Program-made: the position numbers and the translations under genes
In this document: one piece after another, positions 7,893 through 18,902 of the stretch
Numbering within the stretch: the stretch's first letter is position 1
Layout: every line of letters starts with the position of its first letter
Notes under the pieces: model-generated
The model's database searches: none
What the model saw: the letters and a program-made list of their open reading frames with translations, nothing else
Told to the model about the DNA's origin: nothing
DNA from: Sporosarcina sp. P33
GTDB taxonomy: Bacteria; Bacillota; Bacilli; Bacillales_A; Planococcaceae
Direction: 5' to 3'
DNA: 64,000 nt
Assembly: GCF_002077155.1 (NCBI RefSeq)
Contig: NZ_CP015027.1
Location: 248,001-312,000 of the forward strand

Positions 7893-9662
7893 TCACTTTT
7901 TCACAGGTTCTGCTGCCACTTTAATCCCGAGTTCTTTTAGCTGCGCATCATCGACAGTGCTTGGTGCTTCTGTCAGCAAATCGCTGGCACTGGCTGTTTT
8001 CGGGAACGCAATCGTATCACGTAAATTCGTGGATCCTGCAAGCAGCATGACGATACGGTCCAGACCGAATGCAATACCGCCGTGCGGAGGTGTTCCGTAT
8101 TCAAATGCATCCAGCAAGAAGCCAAACTGCTCTCTCGCCTGTTCTTCTGTGAAGCCAAGAGCTTTGAACATTGCTTCTTGTACTTCACGCTGATAAATAC
8201 GCAATGACCCTCCGCCGAGTTCGTATCCATTAAGCACTAAGTCATATGCTTGTGCTTTTACTGTTTCCGGGCTGGTTTTTAATTCTTCCACATCAGCAGG
8301 CATAGTGAACGGGTGATGCGCTGCGTAGTAACGGCCGTCTTCTTCATCATATTCAAACAGCGGCCAATCCGTAACCCATAAGAAATTGTATTTAGACTGG
8401 TCGATCAGTTCCAGGTCTTTGCCAAGTTTCAGACGAAGCGCCCCGAGCGAATCTGCTACTACAGATTTTTTATCCGCTCCGAAAAGGAATAAATCGCCCG
8501 GCTCACCCTGTCCCGCCGCTTTCAGTGCTTCGCCGATTTCGCCGTCGAAGAATTTCGCGATCGGGCCATTGAAGCCGTCTTCTGTTACTTTCAGCCATGC
8601 CATTCCTTTGGCGCCATATACTTTTGCAAACTCACCAAGTGCATCGATGTCTTTGCGAGAATACTTGTCTGCAGCCCCTTTGACATTAATTAATTTAACT
8701 TGTCCGCCAGCTTCCACTGCTCCGGCAAACACTTTGAACGAAGAATCTTTCACAAGCTCAGACACATCCGTTAATTCCATGCCAAAACGAGTATCCGGTT
8801 TATCTGAACCGAAACGGCTCATTGCTTCATCATATGGAATTCGTTTAAACGGCGTTTCCACATCGACTTGCTTGACGTCTTTCATAATTTTTTTAATTAG
8901 ACGTTCGTTCAGTTCCAAAATGTCTTCGATCGACATAAAGCTCATTTCCATATCGATTTGTGTGAATTCCGGCTGGCGGTCAGCACGCAAGTCTTCATCA
9001 CGGAAACAGCGTGCGATCTGGTAGTAACGGTCGAAACCTGAAACCATCAATAATTGTTTGAACAGCTGCGGAGACTGCGGCAATGCGTAGAATTCACCTT
9101 CGTGAACACGGCTTGGCACCAGGTAGTCACGCGCGCCTTCAGGGGTAGATTTTGTCAGGATCGGTGTTTCGACTTCCAGGAATCCTTCGTCATCCAAGAA
9201 GTTTCGCACTGTTTTTGTGATGTCTGAACGCATTTTGAAGACTCTCGCAAGTTCAGGACGGCGAAGATCCAAATAACGGTACTTCAGACGAGTTTCTTCA
9301 CCTACATCTGTTTCATCTTCGATTGTAAATGGCGGGTTTTTCGCTTCGTTGATGATTTTCACATCAACAACTTGCACTTCGATGGCGCCTGTTGCGATGT
9401 TTTTATTTTTTGTGCGCTCTTCACGTTCGATGACAAGACCAGTAATTTCGACAACGTATTCGTTACGAAGTGTTTCCGCGATTTCAAGCGCTTCTTTCGA
9501 GATGTCCGGGTTGAAGACGGTCTGAACGATGCCTGCGCGGTCACGGACGTCGATGAAGATTAAACCGCCGAGGTCACGGCGCTTTTGTACCCATCCCTGA
9601 AGTGTGACTTCTTCTCCAATTTGTTTTTCTGATAAGTTCCCACAATAATGTGTGCGTTTCAT
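7893..9662 (-). CDS. aspS: Aspartate-tRNA ligase
   Basis: Class II aminoacyl-tRNA synthetase, 589 residues from MKRTHYCGN. The N-terminal OB-fold anticodon domain ([11 protein letters not shown]), motif 2 ([15 protein letters not shown]), the bacterial insertion domain and motif 3 (GIAFGLDRI) are in order. A longer frame reaching 9764 lacks family similarity and a ribosome binding site, so I chose the ATG at 9662, which has AAAGGTAG upstream. It is the second gene of a hisS-aspS transcript controlled by the upstream histidyl T-box, as in many Bacillales. The tRNA context (D- or bacterial-type versus non-discriminating) cannot be told safely by eye. Confidence 0.97.
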   Translation of the reverse strand: MKRTHYCGNLSEKQIGEEVTLQGWVQKRRDLGGLIFIDVRDRAGIVQTVFNPDISKEALEIAETLRNEYVVEITGLVIEREERTKNKNIATGAIEVQVVDVKIINEAKNPPFTIEDETDVGEETRLKYRYLDLRRPELARVFKMRSDITKTVRNFLDDEGFLEVETPILTKSTPEGARDYLVPSRVHEGEFYALPQSPQLFKQLLMVSGFDRYYQIARCFRDEDLRADRQPEFTQIDMEMSFMSIEDILELNERLIKKIMKDVKQVDVETPFKRIPYDEAMSRFGSDKPDTRFGMELTDVSELVKDSSFKVFAGAVEAGGQVKLINVKGAADKYSRKDIDALGEFAKVYGAKGMAWLKVTEDGFNGPIAKFFDGEIGEALKAAGQGEPGDLFLFGADKKSVVADSLGALRLKLGKDLELIDQSKYNFLWVTDWPLFEYDEEDGRYYAAHHPFTMPADVEELKTSPETVKAQAYDLVLNGYELGGGSLRIYQREVQEAMFKALGFTEEQAREQFGFLLDAFEYGTPPHGGIAFGLDRIVMLLAGSTNLRDTIAFPKTASASDLLTEAPSTVDDAQLKELGIKVAAEPVKK

Positions 9663-9783
9663 AGTGGCTGCACTACCTTTCTGATGTTGATGTTTATATT
9701 TGAATTGAAGCGTTAATTGCTGTTGTGTATGGGGATTTTCGTTCCGGGCGGACGCAAATCCCATGTTCTGTTACTGTCTGCTC

Positions 9784-11046
9784 TTACTTCTTCAGTTCTT
9801 CAATCAGCTGATTGACAGATACTTTTTTCTGTTCTCGTTCAGCCATGTTCTTGAGCTGGACGACGTTTTCGTTTACTTCGTCTTCGCCGATAACGATGAC
9901 GTATTTCGCTTGCAGCCTGTCTGCGGATTTCATTTGGGCTTTCATTTTACGGTCCATGTAGTCCATTTCGCAGCGCAAGTCGTTTTCTCTCAAGCTGCTT
10001 AGAATTTCGAAGCCTTTTTTGCGTGCTGCATCGCCTAGTGTGACGAGGTAGACGTCGAGTGACGGTTCATCAGTCCAGGATTTTTCTTCTGCGTCAAGTG
10101 CCAGCAATAAACGCTCGATACTGAGTGCGAAGCCGATGCCAGGTGCAGCTGGTCCGCCGATCTCTTCAGTCAGTCCGTTATAGCGTCCGCCTCCGCACAG
10201 TGTGGTGATCGCGCCGAAGCCTTTGGATGTGCTCATAATTTCGAATGCCGTGTGGTTATAATAATCCAGTCCGCGGACAAGGTTCGGGTCATATTCGTAG
10301 TCAATTCCTGCGATATCCAAGTAGTTCTTTACTTTCTCAAAATACTCCTTAGACGGATTGTTGAGATAGTCTGCAAGTGAAGGTGCTGAGTTCATCAACG
10401 GATGCTCTCTGTCCGCTTTACAGTCCAGAATCCGCAGCGGGTTTTTCTCCAGACGGTTTTGGCAGTCTGAACAGAATTCGCCGATGTGCGGGCTGAAGTA
10501 GCCGATAAGTGCCGAACGGTGTGCATCACGTGATTCCCGGTCACCGAGAGAATTCAACACGAGCTTGATATCTGTTAAGCCTGCGCGTTTGTAAATCGTC
10601 ATAGCCAGCTGAATTACTTCCGCATCGATTGCGGGATCATCACTGCCGATTGCCTCTACACCAAACTGCACAAATTGGCGGTAGCGGCCTGCCTGTTGGC
10701 GTTCGTAGCGGAACATCGGGCCTGTGTAATATAATTTTACAGGCTGATCAGGATAGCCGAACATTTTGTGCTCGACGAATGAACGGACAACGGGTGCCGT
10801 GCCTTCCGGGCGCAGCGTCATTGAGCGGTCGCCACGGTCAGTGAATGTGTACATCTCTTTTTGCACAATATCTGTCGTGTCTCCGACTGTGCGCTGGAAT
10901 AATTCAGTCTGTTCAAAAATTGGTGTGCGGATTTCCTTATAGTTGTATACGTCACAAATCGAACGGGCGATTTTTTCGACGCGCTGCCACTTCCAGGAAA
11001 CGTCAGGTAATATGTCCTGCGTACCGCGGGGAACTTTAAAATTCAT
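9784..11046 (-). CDS. hisS: Histidine-tRNA ligase
   Basis: Class II synthetase of 420 residues starting [15 protein letters not shown]. The histidine-specific signature is [15 protein letters not shown], motif 2 is [16 protein letters not shown], and the C-terminal anticodon-binding domain ends in [15 protein letters not shown] 44-residue in-frame extension upstream is really the T-box leader and terminator, so the ATG at 11046 is correct; AAAGGAG sits 9 nt before it. It is first in the hisS-aspS operon. Expression is expected to rise when uncharged tRNA-His binds the leader. Confidence 0.97.
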   Translation of the reverse strand: MNFKVPRGTQDILPDVSWKWQRVEKIARSICDVYNYKEIRTPIFEQTELFQRTVGDTTDIVQKEMYTFTDRGDRSMTLRPEGTAPVVRSFVEHKMFGYPDQPVKLYYTGPMFRYERQQAGRYRQFVQFGVEAIGSDDPAIDAEVIQLAMTIYKRAGLTDIKLVLNSLGDRESRDAHRSALIGYFSPHIGEFCSDCQNRLEKNPLRILDCKADREHPLMNSAPSLADYLNNPSKEYFEKVKNYLDIAGIDYEYDPNLVRGLDYYNHTAFEIMSTSKGFGAITTLCGGGRYNGLTEEIGGPAAPGIGFALSIERLLLALDAEEKSWTDEPSLDVYLVTLGDAARKKGFEILSSLRENDLRCEMDYMDRKMKAQMKSADRLQAKYVIVIGEDEVNENVVQLKNMAEREQKKVSVNQLIEELKK

Positions 11047-11094
11047 TAGTAAAACTCCTTTCAAAGATGTGATCGGGTGAACTTTCAGAGAACA

Positions 11095-11350
11095 CAAAAA
11101 AGCTCCCATCCCAAATAACACAGGGACGAGAGCTTGAAGCTTCCGCGGTTCCACCCAAATTGACACAAATGTGCCCACTCGAATCCGGATAACGGCCGGT
11201 TCCGTCCATGCCTACTGATTTCAGCATGAATCCTCCATGGTGTTGTTCACTTTACGGTTCTGTCAGGGAATTTCAGCCGCGTTCCCTGTTCTCTTTCCAG
11301 CCTGCTTAAAGTTAATTTCCATATCATCGGGGTACAGATTCATTCGATTA
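11095..11350 (-). promoter_or_regulatory. T-box leader controlling hisS-aspS
   Basis: The minus strand holds the T-box core GGGTGGAACCGCGG at about 11143-11156. It is followed by an AAGCTC...GGGAGCTTTTTT terminator that ends about 50 nt before hisS. Upstream lies a long stem I region with an AGAGA-like bulge and CAC triplets (for example at 11240-11242) that could be the histidine specifier. In this family, uncharged cognate tRNA pairs with the leader and stabilises the antiterminator. Specifier assignment is inferred from the downstream gene. Confidence 0.92.
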
Positions 11351-11356
11351 GTTTCT

Positions 11357-11385
11357 ATGTTAGACGTATACTCCGCAACTGTCAA
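11357..11385 (-). promoter_or_regulatory. Sigma-A promoter of the T-box leader
   Basis: TTGACA, 17 nt, TAACAT on the minus strand; the transcript would start near 11350 at the beginning of the T-box leader. Confidence 0.85.
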
Positions 11386-11461
11386 CTTGTTTGACGGATT
11401 ATTGCGCGCTCTTCTGCAAAGCCGGCGATTAATCGACAGAATTAATGATTCTGTTGATTGT

Positions 11462-11908
11462 TCAACCACCCTTTGACTCGATCAGCAGTGTCACCGGGCC
11501 GTCATTCGTCAGCTGGACGTCCATCATGGCGCCGAACTGCCCAGTTTCCACGTCAAGACCGAGATCGCGCAGCCGTTCATTAAAATATTCCCACAATGGT
11601 TCTGCTGTTTCCGGTCTTGCAGCTTCGATGAAACTTGGACGGCGGCCTTTTTGGACATTGCCGTATAACGTGAACTGGGAGACGGACAGAATTGCACCCC
11701 CGACTTCATCAATCGACAGGTTCAGCTTGCCGTCCTCGTCTTCATAAATACGTAAACCGGCAATCTTCTTTGCAATATACTCGGCATCCTGCTCCGTGTC
11801 TTCGTGCGTAATGCCGACCAATAATACATAGCCTTTCGCTATGGAGCCGATGATTTCTCCATCGACCGTTACAGACGCGTCTTTTGCCCGCTGTAAAAGT
11901 ACCCGCAT
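11462..11908 (-). CDS. dtd: D-aminoacyl-tRNA deacylase
   Basis: Hydrolyses D-aminoacyl-tRNAs (and glycyl-tRNA-Ala) so that mischarged tRNA is recycled. At 148 residues it has the usual DTD length, and both active-site signatures are present: SQFTLYG (about 77-83) and NDGPVT near the C-terminus. GGAGG lies 10 nt upstream of the ATG. It is 18 bp downstream of relA, so the two genes are likely co-transcribed, as in B. subtilis. Confidence 0.95.
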   Translation of the reverse strand: MRVLLQRAKDASVTVDGEIIGSIAKGYVLLVGITHEDTEQDAEYIAKKIAGLRIYEDEDGKLNLSIDEVGGAILSVSQFTLYGNVQKGRRPSFIEAARPETAEPLWEYFNERLRDLGLDVETGQFGAMMDVQLTNDGPVTLLIESKGG

Positions 11909-11926
11909 AGGTCAAGCTCCTCCTTG

Positions 11927-14125
11927 TCAGTTCATTACCCGTTCTACAGAGTATACATCTTTAATTTGTTTAATTTTATCGACGGTACGCTGTAAATGCG
12001 TAATGTTCTGAATTTTTATCGACATATGAATATGCGCGATATTGTCCTTATCTGCTTTGCCGCTGACTGCAACAATCGGTGTATTCATATCCGCCACGAC
12101 CATCATCACTTCATTGAGCAAGCCTTGGCGGTCGAATGCAGAAATTTCAATATCGACCTGGAATTCTTTCCGTACTTTATCGTCCTGCAATGCCCAGCTG
12201 ACATCAATGATCCGTTCTTTCTGGCCATGCTCAGACAGAACGTTCGGACAATCCGTGCGGTGAACAGATACACCGCGCCCCCGTGTAATGAAGCCGACAA
12301 TTTCATCGCCCGGCACCGGATTACAGCATCGTGAAATACGGATCAGCATATTGTCAATATCTTTAACGATGACGCCGGATTCTGTCTGCTTATCTGATTG
12401 AGTCGTCTGCATATCAGAAACGATTTTATCGATAGTTTCCTTTTTCTCACGTTCTCTGCGCATGCGCTCCGCGAGCCGGTTGACAACTTGCTGTGCAGTA
12501 ATGCCGCCGGAACCGACTGCCGCATAAAGATCTTCCTCTGAAGTGAAACTGAATTTATCAATCGTGCGCTGCATATTTTCTTTACTCAGCGCTTCCTTGA
12601 TATCATATTCCTCTTCTTTCAATTCTTTTTGAATCATTTCACTGCCCTTATCAATATTCTCATCGCGTAATTGCTTCTTGAAGTATTGACGTATTTTATT
12701 TTTCGCCTGGGAAGTGTGCGCAAGTTTTAGCCAGTCACGGCTTGGTCCAAATGATTGTTTGGACGTCAAAATTTCGACGATATCACCCGTCGACAAAGGG
12801 GAGTCAAGCGGAACGATCTTGCCGTTTACTTTTGCGCCGGTCGTTCGGTTTCCGACTTCTGAATGGACACGGTAAGCGAAGTCAATCGGTACAGATCCTT
12901 GCGGCAGTTCAACGACATCTCCGTCCGGCGTAAATACATATACCATGTCCGAGAATAAATCGAACTTCAATGATTCCATGAATTCCTGTGCGTTGGATGA
13001 TTCGTTTTGAATTTCAAGAATTTCTCGGAACCAAGTCAATTTTGAATCAATGTCATTCGAAGGTTTTGCCATTTTCTTGCCTTCTTTATACGCCCAGTGC
13101 GCTGCCACACCAAATTCGGAAATCCGGTGCATCTCTTCCGTCCGAATCTGCACTTCCAGCGGATCACCTGCAGGTCCTACGACCGTCGTATGAATGGATT
13201 GATAGAGGTTTTGCTTCGGCATCGCAATATAATCTTTAAAGCGCCCCGGCATCGGCTTCCACAGCGTATGGATAATTCCGAGCGCTGCGTAACAGTCCTT
13301 GATGCTTTTGACGACAATACGTACTGCCAATAGATCATAAATTTCATTGAACTCTTTTTTCTGGATAACCATCTTCTGATAAATGGAGTAGAGATGTTTC
13401 GGGCGGCCATGAATTTCCGCGGCAATCCCCATGTTATCGAGTTCCGCGCGCATTTGACTCATGACGTCCTTCAAATATTGTTCGCGCTCTGTCCGTTTTT
13501 GCTTCATCAGATTGACAATGCGGTAATACTGCTGCGGATTGGAATAGCGCAGTGCAATGTCTTCGAGTTCCCATTTAATTGTCGAAATTCCAAGACGGTG
13601 TGCGAGTGGAGAAAAAATCTCCAGCGTTTCTTCCGATACCCGGCGCTGTTTAGCGGCAGGCACGTGTTTGAGCGTTCGCATATTATGCAAGCGGTCTGCC
13701 AGTTTGATCAGTATGACACGAATATCCTGTGCCATTGCGATGAACATTTTCCGGTGATTTTCCGCTTGTTTTTCTTCATTGGATTTGAATTTCAGTTTAT
13801 CGAGCTTCGTTACACCATCCACGAGCATAGCGACTTCATCACCAAATTCCCGGATAATATCTTCGCGGCTCACTTCAGTATCTTCCACTACGTCATGCAA
13901 AAAGCCTGCAGCGACTGTTTCCGGGTCCATTTGAAGTTCAGCCAGAATGCCGGCTACTTGAATGGGATGGTTGATATACGGTTCACCTGAACTTCTGAAC
14001 TGTCCTTCGTGCGACTTTTTTGCCAATGCAAATGCGCGCTTAATGAAGTCGACATGTTCCTCGTTCATATATTTGGCGACAAGCTCGTAAATATCGTATT
14101 CTGTCAGGTCTTGATTTTTCGCCAT
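11927..14125 (-). CDS. relA: Bifunctional (p)ppGpp synthetase/hydrolase
   Basis: Rel enzyme that makes and degrades the stringent-response alarmones. Domains run in order over 732 residues: an HD hydrolase domain (HPIQVAGIL, FLHDVVEDT), a synthetase domain (GRPKHLYSIYQKM), TGS (VYVFTPDGDVVELP), a conserved-cysteine region (RCCNPVPGDEIVG) and a C-terminal ACT domain. The intact HD pair indicates a working hydrolase. A clear promoter lies between it and apt, so it can be expressed separately from apt while keeping the apt-relA-dtd order. Confidence 0.97.
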   Translation of the reverse strand: MAKNQDLTEYDIYELVAKYMNEEHVDFIKRAFALAKKSHEGQFRSSGEPYINHPIQVAGILAELQMDPETVAAGFLHDVVEDTEVSREDIIREFGDEVAMLVDGVTKLDKLKFKSNEEKQAENHRKMFIAMAQDIRVILIKLADRLHNMRTLKHVPAAKQRRVSEETLEIFSPLAHRLGISTIKWELEDIALRYSNPQQYYRIVNLMKQKRTEREQYLKDVMSQMRAELDNMGIAAEIHGRPKHLYSIYQKMVIQKKEFNEIYDLLAVRIVVKSIKDCYAALGIIHTLWKPMPGRFKDYIAMPKQNLYQSIHTTVVGPAGDPLEVQIRTEEMHRISEFGVAAHWAYKEGKKMAKPSNDIDSKLTWFREILEIQNESSNAQEFMESLKFDLFSDMVYVFTPDGDVVELPQGSVPIDFAYRVHSEVGNRTTGAKVNGKIVPLDSPLSTGDIVEILTSKQSFGPSRDWLKLAHTSQAKNKIRQYFKKQLRDENIDKGSEMIQKELKEEEYDIKEALSKENMQRTIDKFSFTSEEDLYAAVGSGGITAQQVVNRLAERMRREREKKETIDKIVSDMQTTQSDKQTESGVIVKDIDNMLIRISRCCNPVPGDEIVGFITRGRGVSVHRTDCPNVLSEHGQKERIIDVSWALQDDKVRKEFQVDIEISAFDRQGLLNEVMMVVADMNTPIVAVSGKADKDNIAHIHMSIKIQNITHLQRTVDKIKQIKDVYSVERVMN

Positions 14126-14186
14126 TGTCTTACCCCTTTCAACCTATTCCGTAACAATGTAGATCATATTTTTTACTAGTATATGT

Positions 14187-14216
14187 ATAATATCACCTAT
14201 AGATAAAGTGAATCAA
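14187..14216 (-). promoter_or_regulatory. Sigma-A promoter of relA
   Basis: TTGATT, 18 nt, TATTAT with an extended TG on the minus strand, about 60 bp upstream of the relA ATG. Confidence 0.6.
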
Positions 14217-14237
14217 ACGCAGGGCCTGGGTATATAG

Positions 14238-14270
14238 CAAGAATCCTCCGCACGAAGCGAAGGATTCCCC
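14238..14270 (-). terminator. Hairpin after apt (weak terminator)
   Basis: GAATCCTTCGC pairs with GCGGAGGATTC immediately after the apt stop. The T-tract is poor, so read-through into relA is possible. Confidence 0.5.
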
Positions 14271-14272
14271 AA

Positions 14273-14785
14273 TCAGTACGTAATTAATGCCCGGATGTCT
14301 TGGTTAGTTAACTTGTCGCGCCCATTGAGGTACGAAAGTTCAATCAGGAATGCGCAGCCTGCCACTACGCCGCCAAGTTTTTCGACGAGTTCGACGGTTG
14401 CGCTGACCGTACCGCCAGTCGCCAACAGATCATCCACGATCAGCACACGCTGACCCGGTTTAATCGCATCTTTGTGGATCGTCAGCGTATCTTTTCCATA
14501 CTCAAGATCATATTCGACCGAAATCGTTTCGCGCGGTAATTTACCCGGCTTACGAACCGGCGCAAAACCGATCTGAAGTGCATATGCAACGGGACAGCCA
14601 ATAATAAAACCGCGTGCTTCCGGCCCTACTATGATATCCACATCGAGTTCTTTCGCATACTCTACAATTTGATCTGTCGCATACTTATATGCTTCCCCGT
14701 TATCCATAATCGTCGTAATGTCTTTAAAGCTGACACCCGGTTTCGGATAATCGTCTACTGTCGTAACAAATTTTTTTAAGTCCAC
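14273..14785 (-). CDS. apt: Adenine phosphoribosyltransferase
   Basis: Salvages adenine to AMP with PRPP. The PRPP-binding signature [13 protein letters not shown] and the [10 protein letters not shown] segment are intact, and 170 residues is the normal length. Its ATG overlaps the last ten bases of recJ, so translation is probably coupled to the spliced recJ message. This matters here: the transcript that carries apt from a recJ promoter would also contain the group II intron. Confidence 0.97.
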   Translation of the reverse strand: MDLKKFVTTVDDYPKPGVSFKDITTIMDNGEAYKYATDQIVEYAKELDVDIIVGPEARGFIIGCPVAYALQIGFAPVRKPGKLPRETISVEYDLEYGKDTLTIHKDAIKPGQRVLIVDDLLATGGTVSATVELVEKLGGVVAGCAFLIELSYLNGRDKLTNQDIRALITY

Positions 14786-16847
14786 AATTTTTCCTCCTCA
14801 ACAGCTGGCATCTCACGTAACGAGTCAAACACATTCTTTAAGTCCTGATAGGGGGCATAAAGAAGCAACTCTTCCAGTTTGATCTGCTGTTGGCGTTTTT
14901 TATAGGATGGCGCTTCTGCCAAATCTCGTTTGCCGGCAGAATCAAGCATCGTCACCTTACCATTCTCTAGTGTAACAAATTCCAGTTCATAAAACACTTT
15001 TGTCATGAATTTTATCATATCTTTTTTCCAGCCTTTGTGTTTGGAAAGCATTTCAATTTGCTGATGCAAATCAAATATCTGGCGCTTCTTCAAAAAGCTG
15101 TAATACCAGCCAAATTGCTGGCGGTCTGGCATCTTTTCAAAGTACATCGAATCATGCACATAGAGATGCAAATACACCCGGTCGGCCATAGTTGCTGCCA
15201 TCACCTGTTTCAATTGTTCTTCCTGCTTCGGCAAATCCAGCAGAACAATTGAGCTGGATGGATAAATCGCATCACGCCCCATCAGGGTAATAGGCGTATC
15301 TTTGAAAAACGGAGCAAAATGCTGAATGGATGGTTCACTGAAAGCAATAAATTGTGCTTTGTCTGGAATCATCGGCAGCCATCTTGCAGGCTCACGCACT
15401 CCCCGGTAGTCAAACAGCTGCCATTCATCACATTTGATATCTTCCACCAGCATTTGCGCTTTTTTGCGGCCGTTCCATTCATTGATCTGTAAATCACCTG
15501 TCAGACTCAGCTTTCCCTGAGGAGCCATTTCGTCTGCCAATGCACCCGCTCCGAAATAAATGGCATCGATCCGTTCGTCTCTGTCTCCCATTTCCAGCTT
15601 CAGATGATCTTTCGCTGCACCTATTTTACGGACAGATAATCTGTCAAGCTGTTCAAGCAAGAAGACGGGTTTCGGGAATCCCACGCCAAATGGCCGGATC
15701 TGCTCCAGAGCTTCAATAGACGCAATGTCGATTTCATCCAAAGCAAGCGGCACATCAATCGATAACACGGGCTGCAACGTTTCTTCATTCAGGACTTCTT
15801 TTGCCTGTTCATTTAAATTAGCACGCAATAAGTCAACGTCTTCTATCTTCAGCGACATGCCCGCTGCCATGGCATGACCGCCGAAATGCGGCAGGATGGA
15901 CGTGTTTTTCGACAGTTCTTTATACAAATCAAATCCTTCGATACTGCGCGCAGAACCTTTTGCGATACCGGTTTCATGATCGAGTGATAAAATGATGGAC
16001 GGGCGGTAGTATTTCTCCGTCAGTCTCGACGACACGATACCGACGACTCCAGGATTCCACCCTTCCCCTTCGACAACCAGAACATATGGAATTTGATCAC
16101 CATACCGGTTCTCAACTTGTTCTTCCGCTTCTTTTGCAATTTCTTTTACTAATTGTTGCCGGTCTTTATTCAAATCATTCAATTCTTCTGCAATTCCGAG
16201 CGCTTGCTGTTCATCTTCTGATTTCAATAAATCAACAGCAGAATCTGCATCACCAAGTCTTCCCGGCGCATTCAGACGAGGTCCGATCGTAAAGCCAATC
16301 GTTTCTTCCGATAATGCGGCCAGCTCATGTCCGCTCACTTGCATTAATGCACGTATGCCAGGTCGCTTGGAACGGCGCAATCTGCGGATGCCTTCTTTAA
16401 CAGCATAACGATTTTCATCTTCAAGCGGCACAAGATCGGCGATGGTGCCGATCGCAACAAATTCAAGCAAATCAAGAGGCGGCTCACCAAGCAAGGCGGA
16501 AGCGAGTTTAAACGCCACACCTACGCCGGCCAGTTCTCCGAAGGGGTAATTGCCTTCCGGATGTCTTGGGTGAATGACTGCGTCTGCTGCCGGCAGCACG
16601 TCACCCATTTCGTGGTGATCTGTGACAATGACGGTCATGCCGAGCGTCTTCGCAAACGCGACTTGCTCAATGCCGGAGATTCCGTTATCAACGGTGATCA
16701 GGACTTCGGTGCCTTCTGTATGTAGTTGTTCGAAATAGTCACTGTTCGGTCCGTAGCCGTGTTCAAAACGATTCGGTATAGCGAAGTTCACTTTCGCACC
16801 CAATCGTTCGAGCGCAGTGGTCAGAACGGTGACGCTGGTGACGCCGT
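14776..16847 (-). CDS. recJ: RecJ single-strand exonuclease, 3' exon (interrupted gene)
   Basis: 3' exon of recJ. Its first two bases complete a split Asp codon: 5'-exon GATGCAG plus 3'-exon ACGGCGTCACC reads D-A-D-G-V-T, the catalytic DYDADGVTS motif of DHH exonucleases. Downstream are VTDHHE (the DHH signature), [14 protein letters not shown], and the DHHA1 motif [11 protein letters not shown], then a Bacillus-type C-terminal domain. Joined to the 5' exon, the frame stays open for about 781-784 residues, the normal length for Bacillus RecJ. Nothing in this exon is damaged. RecJ acts 5' to 3' on single-stranded DNA in recombination and base-excision repair. Without splicing this exon has no start of its own. 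Confidence 0.93.
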
Positions 16848-16897
16848 ATAGTGATAGGTAAACCTTTGAAAGTTATCTCCGGCTTTTCCCCCACTTC

Positions 16898-16931
16898 ACA
16901 CCGTGCGTGAGACTTTCACCTCACACGGCGT
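16898..16931 (-). ncRNA. Group II intron domain V
   Basis: On the minus strand ACGCCGTGTGAG pairs with CTCAC-GC-ACGGTGT across a GGTGAAAGT cap. This gives the standard lower stem, 2-nt bulge, upper stem and GAAA loop, exactly 34 nt long. It is the catalytic core of the ribozyme and looks intact. Confidence 0.9.
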
Positions 16932-17012
16932 TCCATCGAAAAATTCCAAAACTTTGGTAATCTACATAACTTAACAGAATTCACTTGTTCGTTGGTATGT
17001 CTAATCGTCCAA

Positions 17013-18902
17013 TTAGAGTGTTACTTGCTGTAGTTCCAGTTTCTTTCGTAGCGTATTTATTTTATTCAGGCTTTGTGAGTTGGTTAGTAACTTTTTATAC
17101 TTTGAGATTATTTCTTCATCTTTTGCATGGATTAAGATGTGAATGTCTTTATCAACGAGACAGAGGTTGTTATATTGGTCAGTACCACCTTGCAACCGTG
17201 GTACTTTATGATGGCAATGAATCGTCATCGGGTTTAACATTTGCCCTGTTACATGGCATTTCCCTCTTTGTGCACAGTATAATGCAATACGATTATCGTT
17301 GTACTCTATACTTCGCTGTGGAATTGGATGCTCCATCAGAAAACGAAGTATAGTGATATCAATAGTCGCCAGATTTTTGTGAATTTCTTCTCTGCCTTCT
17401 TTTGTATATGCATTAACTGTGTTACGTTTCATCATTGGATTCTTATGTTTAATATATCCAATTGGAAGTAGCGGATCTCGTGATATAAATCTTAATTGTT
17501 TGCTCTTCCCGTATTCTTTCTTAATAAATTCAGATGTTATCACACCTGTTTTCTTAATTCGCCTTTTCATACGATGGTCTTTCATACATGCATTCACTTC
17601 GTATGCAATGTTCCCCATGTCTTCGGAAATCATTGTTGCGGTACGGAAATATTGATGAAGTCCTATTACAGTCGAGTTGTAGAGTGCTATTTTTCTTGCT
17701 TGGTCGTTAACACCGCTATCATATCGAATACCGTTTATGATTTGCTTCAAGTTTTTCTTTGTGCGTTGAACTGCTTTGTCGCACATATGACTTTTCACAA
17801 CCCATTTCATACCTTTTGGAATTAACTTCATCTTAAAACCCAGGAATTCTGAGTAGTCCTTTTTGAGATTCACTATTTTTGATTTGTCTTCGCTTATTTC
17901 TAAACCAAGTCTTTCTTTCAGCCACTTTTGTACTGCGATAAATAATCTTTTGGCGTGATTAGGATTACTGCAAAAGATTTTGAAATCATCTGCATAGCGA
18001 ACAATATAACATTCTTTCAAGTTAGTTTTACGTAACGATTTATATTGATTTCCTTTGTCCGTGGAATTCCCACGATCTTCACGTCTGATTATTTTATCTT
18101 CACAGATAGGGATTGTCTCCCATTGGCTTTCAATCCAGTGATCAAGTTCATTTAAAACGATATTAGATAGCAGTGGAGATAGAATTCCACCTTGTGGCGT
18201 ACCTTTCTCATTCTCAATGATTCGACCATCCGGCAACTTGATTTTCGCTTTAAGCATTTTCGAAATAATAGTGAGTAAATTCTTATCTTGAATACCCATT
18301 GCCCACATTTGTTTTAACAACTTTGCATGGGACACATTGTCGAAGAATCCTTTAATGTCGATATCGATTACATATGACATTTTTGAATTCTGCATAAGAC
18401 GATAACTTTGAGCTATCGCATTCTCTACTGAGCGGTTCGGTCTAAATCCATGACTTCTCCCCGAGAATTTTGCTTCTACTATGGGTTCAAGAATTTGCAA
18501 TATACATTGTTGGACTATCCTATCCCAGATAGCGGGAATTCCTAAAGGTCTAATTTTTCCATTTGGCTTCGGTATTTCTACTCTTCTAACTGCTTTCGAT
18601 TTATAATCTCGCAGTTTGTTTCTAACAAAATCAACAAATTGCTCCTCGGTCAGCTTGGAAATATGATCGATTGTTCGACCATCTACGCCAGCCGTTTTGC
18701 TGCCTGTATTGTTCTTAATATTTCGATACGCCAACTTAATGTTTTCAACTGAACTAATCATGGACATTAAGTTTTTAAAAGAACTGCCATTGTTGCTTTG
18801 TTCATACAACATGTCAAATGTATCTTGCATGTGGTAATACTCTGCGTTTCTAAGCTTGGACTTTTTAACATGTTTAACGATTTGTGAATTTGCCACAGAC
18901 AT
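17013..18902 (-). CDS. ltrA: Group II intron-encoded reverse transcriptase/maturase with HNH domain
   Basis: About 629 residues. The order is: N-terminal RT0/RT region, RT motif with GTPQGGILSPLLSN, the catalytic YADDF, thumb/maturase domain X (about 390-480), then a C-terminal HNH endonuclease domain with GKCHVTG, HCHHKVP, an Asn and a final His. All catalytic residues expected for splicing help, reverse transcription and second-strand cleavage are visible, so the intron may still be mobile. The start is uncertain: ATG 18902 is used, but GTG 18896 has better spacing (9 nt) from AGAGGGG, and a TTG at 18917 is also in frame. The domain set resembles chloroplast-like (CL) bacterial group IIB elements. 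Confidence 0.93.
   Translation of the reverse strand: MSVANSQIVKHVKKSKLRNAEYYHMQDTFDMLYEQSNNGSSFKNLMSMISSVENIKLAYRNIKNNTGSKTAGVDGRTIDHISKLTEEQFVDFVRNKLRDYKSKAVRRVEIPKPNGKIRPLGIPAIWDRIVQQCILQILEPIVEAKFSGRSHGFRPNRSVENAIAQSYRLMQNSKMSYVIDIDIKGFFDNVSHAKLLKQMWAMGIQDKNLLTIISKMLKAKIKLPDGRIIENEKGTPQGGILSPLLSNIVLNELDHWIESQWETIPICEDKIIRREDRGNSTDKGNQYKSLRKTNLKECYIVRYADDFKIFCSNPNHAKRLFIAVQKWLKERLGLEISEDKSKIVNLKKDYSEFLGFKMKLIPKGMKWVVKSHMCDKAVQRTKKNLKQIINGIRYDSGVNDQARKIALYNSTVIGLHQYFRTATMISEDMGNIAYEVNACMKDHRMKRRIKKTGVITSEFIKKEYGKSKQLRFISRDPLLPIGYIKHKNPMMKRNTVNAYTKEGREEIHKNLATIDITILRFLMEHPIPQRSIEYNDNRIALYCAQRGKCHVTGQMLNPMTIHCHHKVPRLQGGTDQYNNLCLVDKDIHILIHAKDEEIISKYKKLLTNSQSLNKINTLRKKLELQQVTL

Noticed and set aside
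9663..9764. N-terminal extension of AspS
   Set aside because: The added residues are low-complexity, not seen in the family, and lack a start signal; the ATG at 9662 matches the family start.
11047..11178. N-terminal extension of HisS
   Set aside because: The stretch is the T-box antiterminator and terminator region read as codons.
16985..17353. Plus-strand 122-residue ORF within the intron
   Set aside because: It is antisense to the maturase HNH domain and lacks family similarity.
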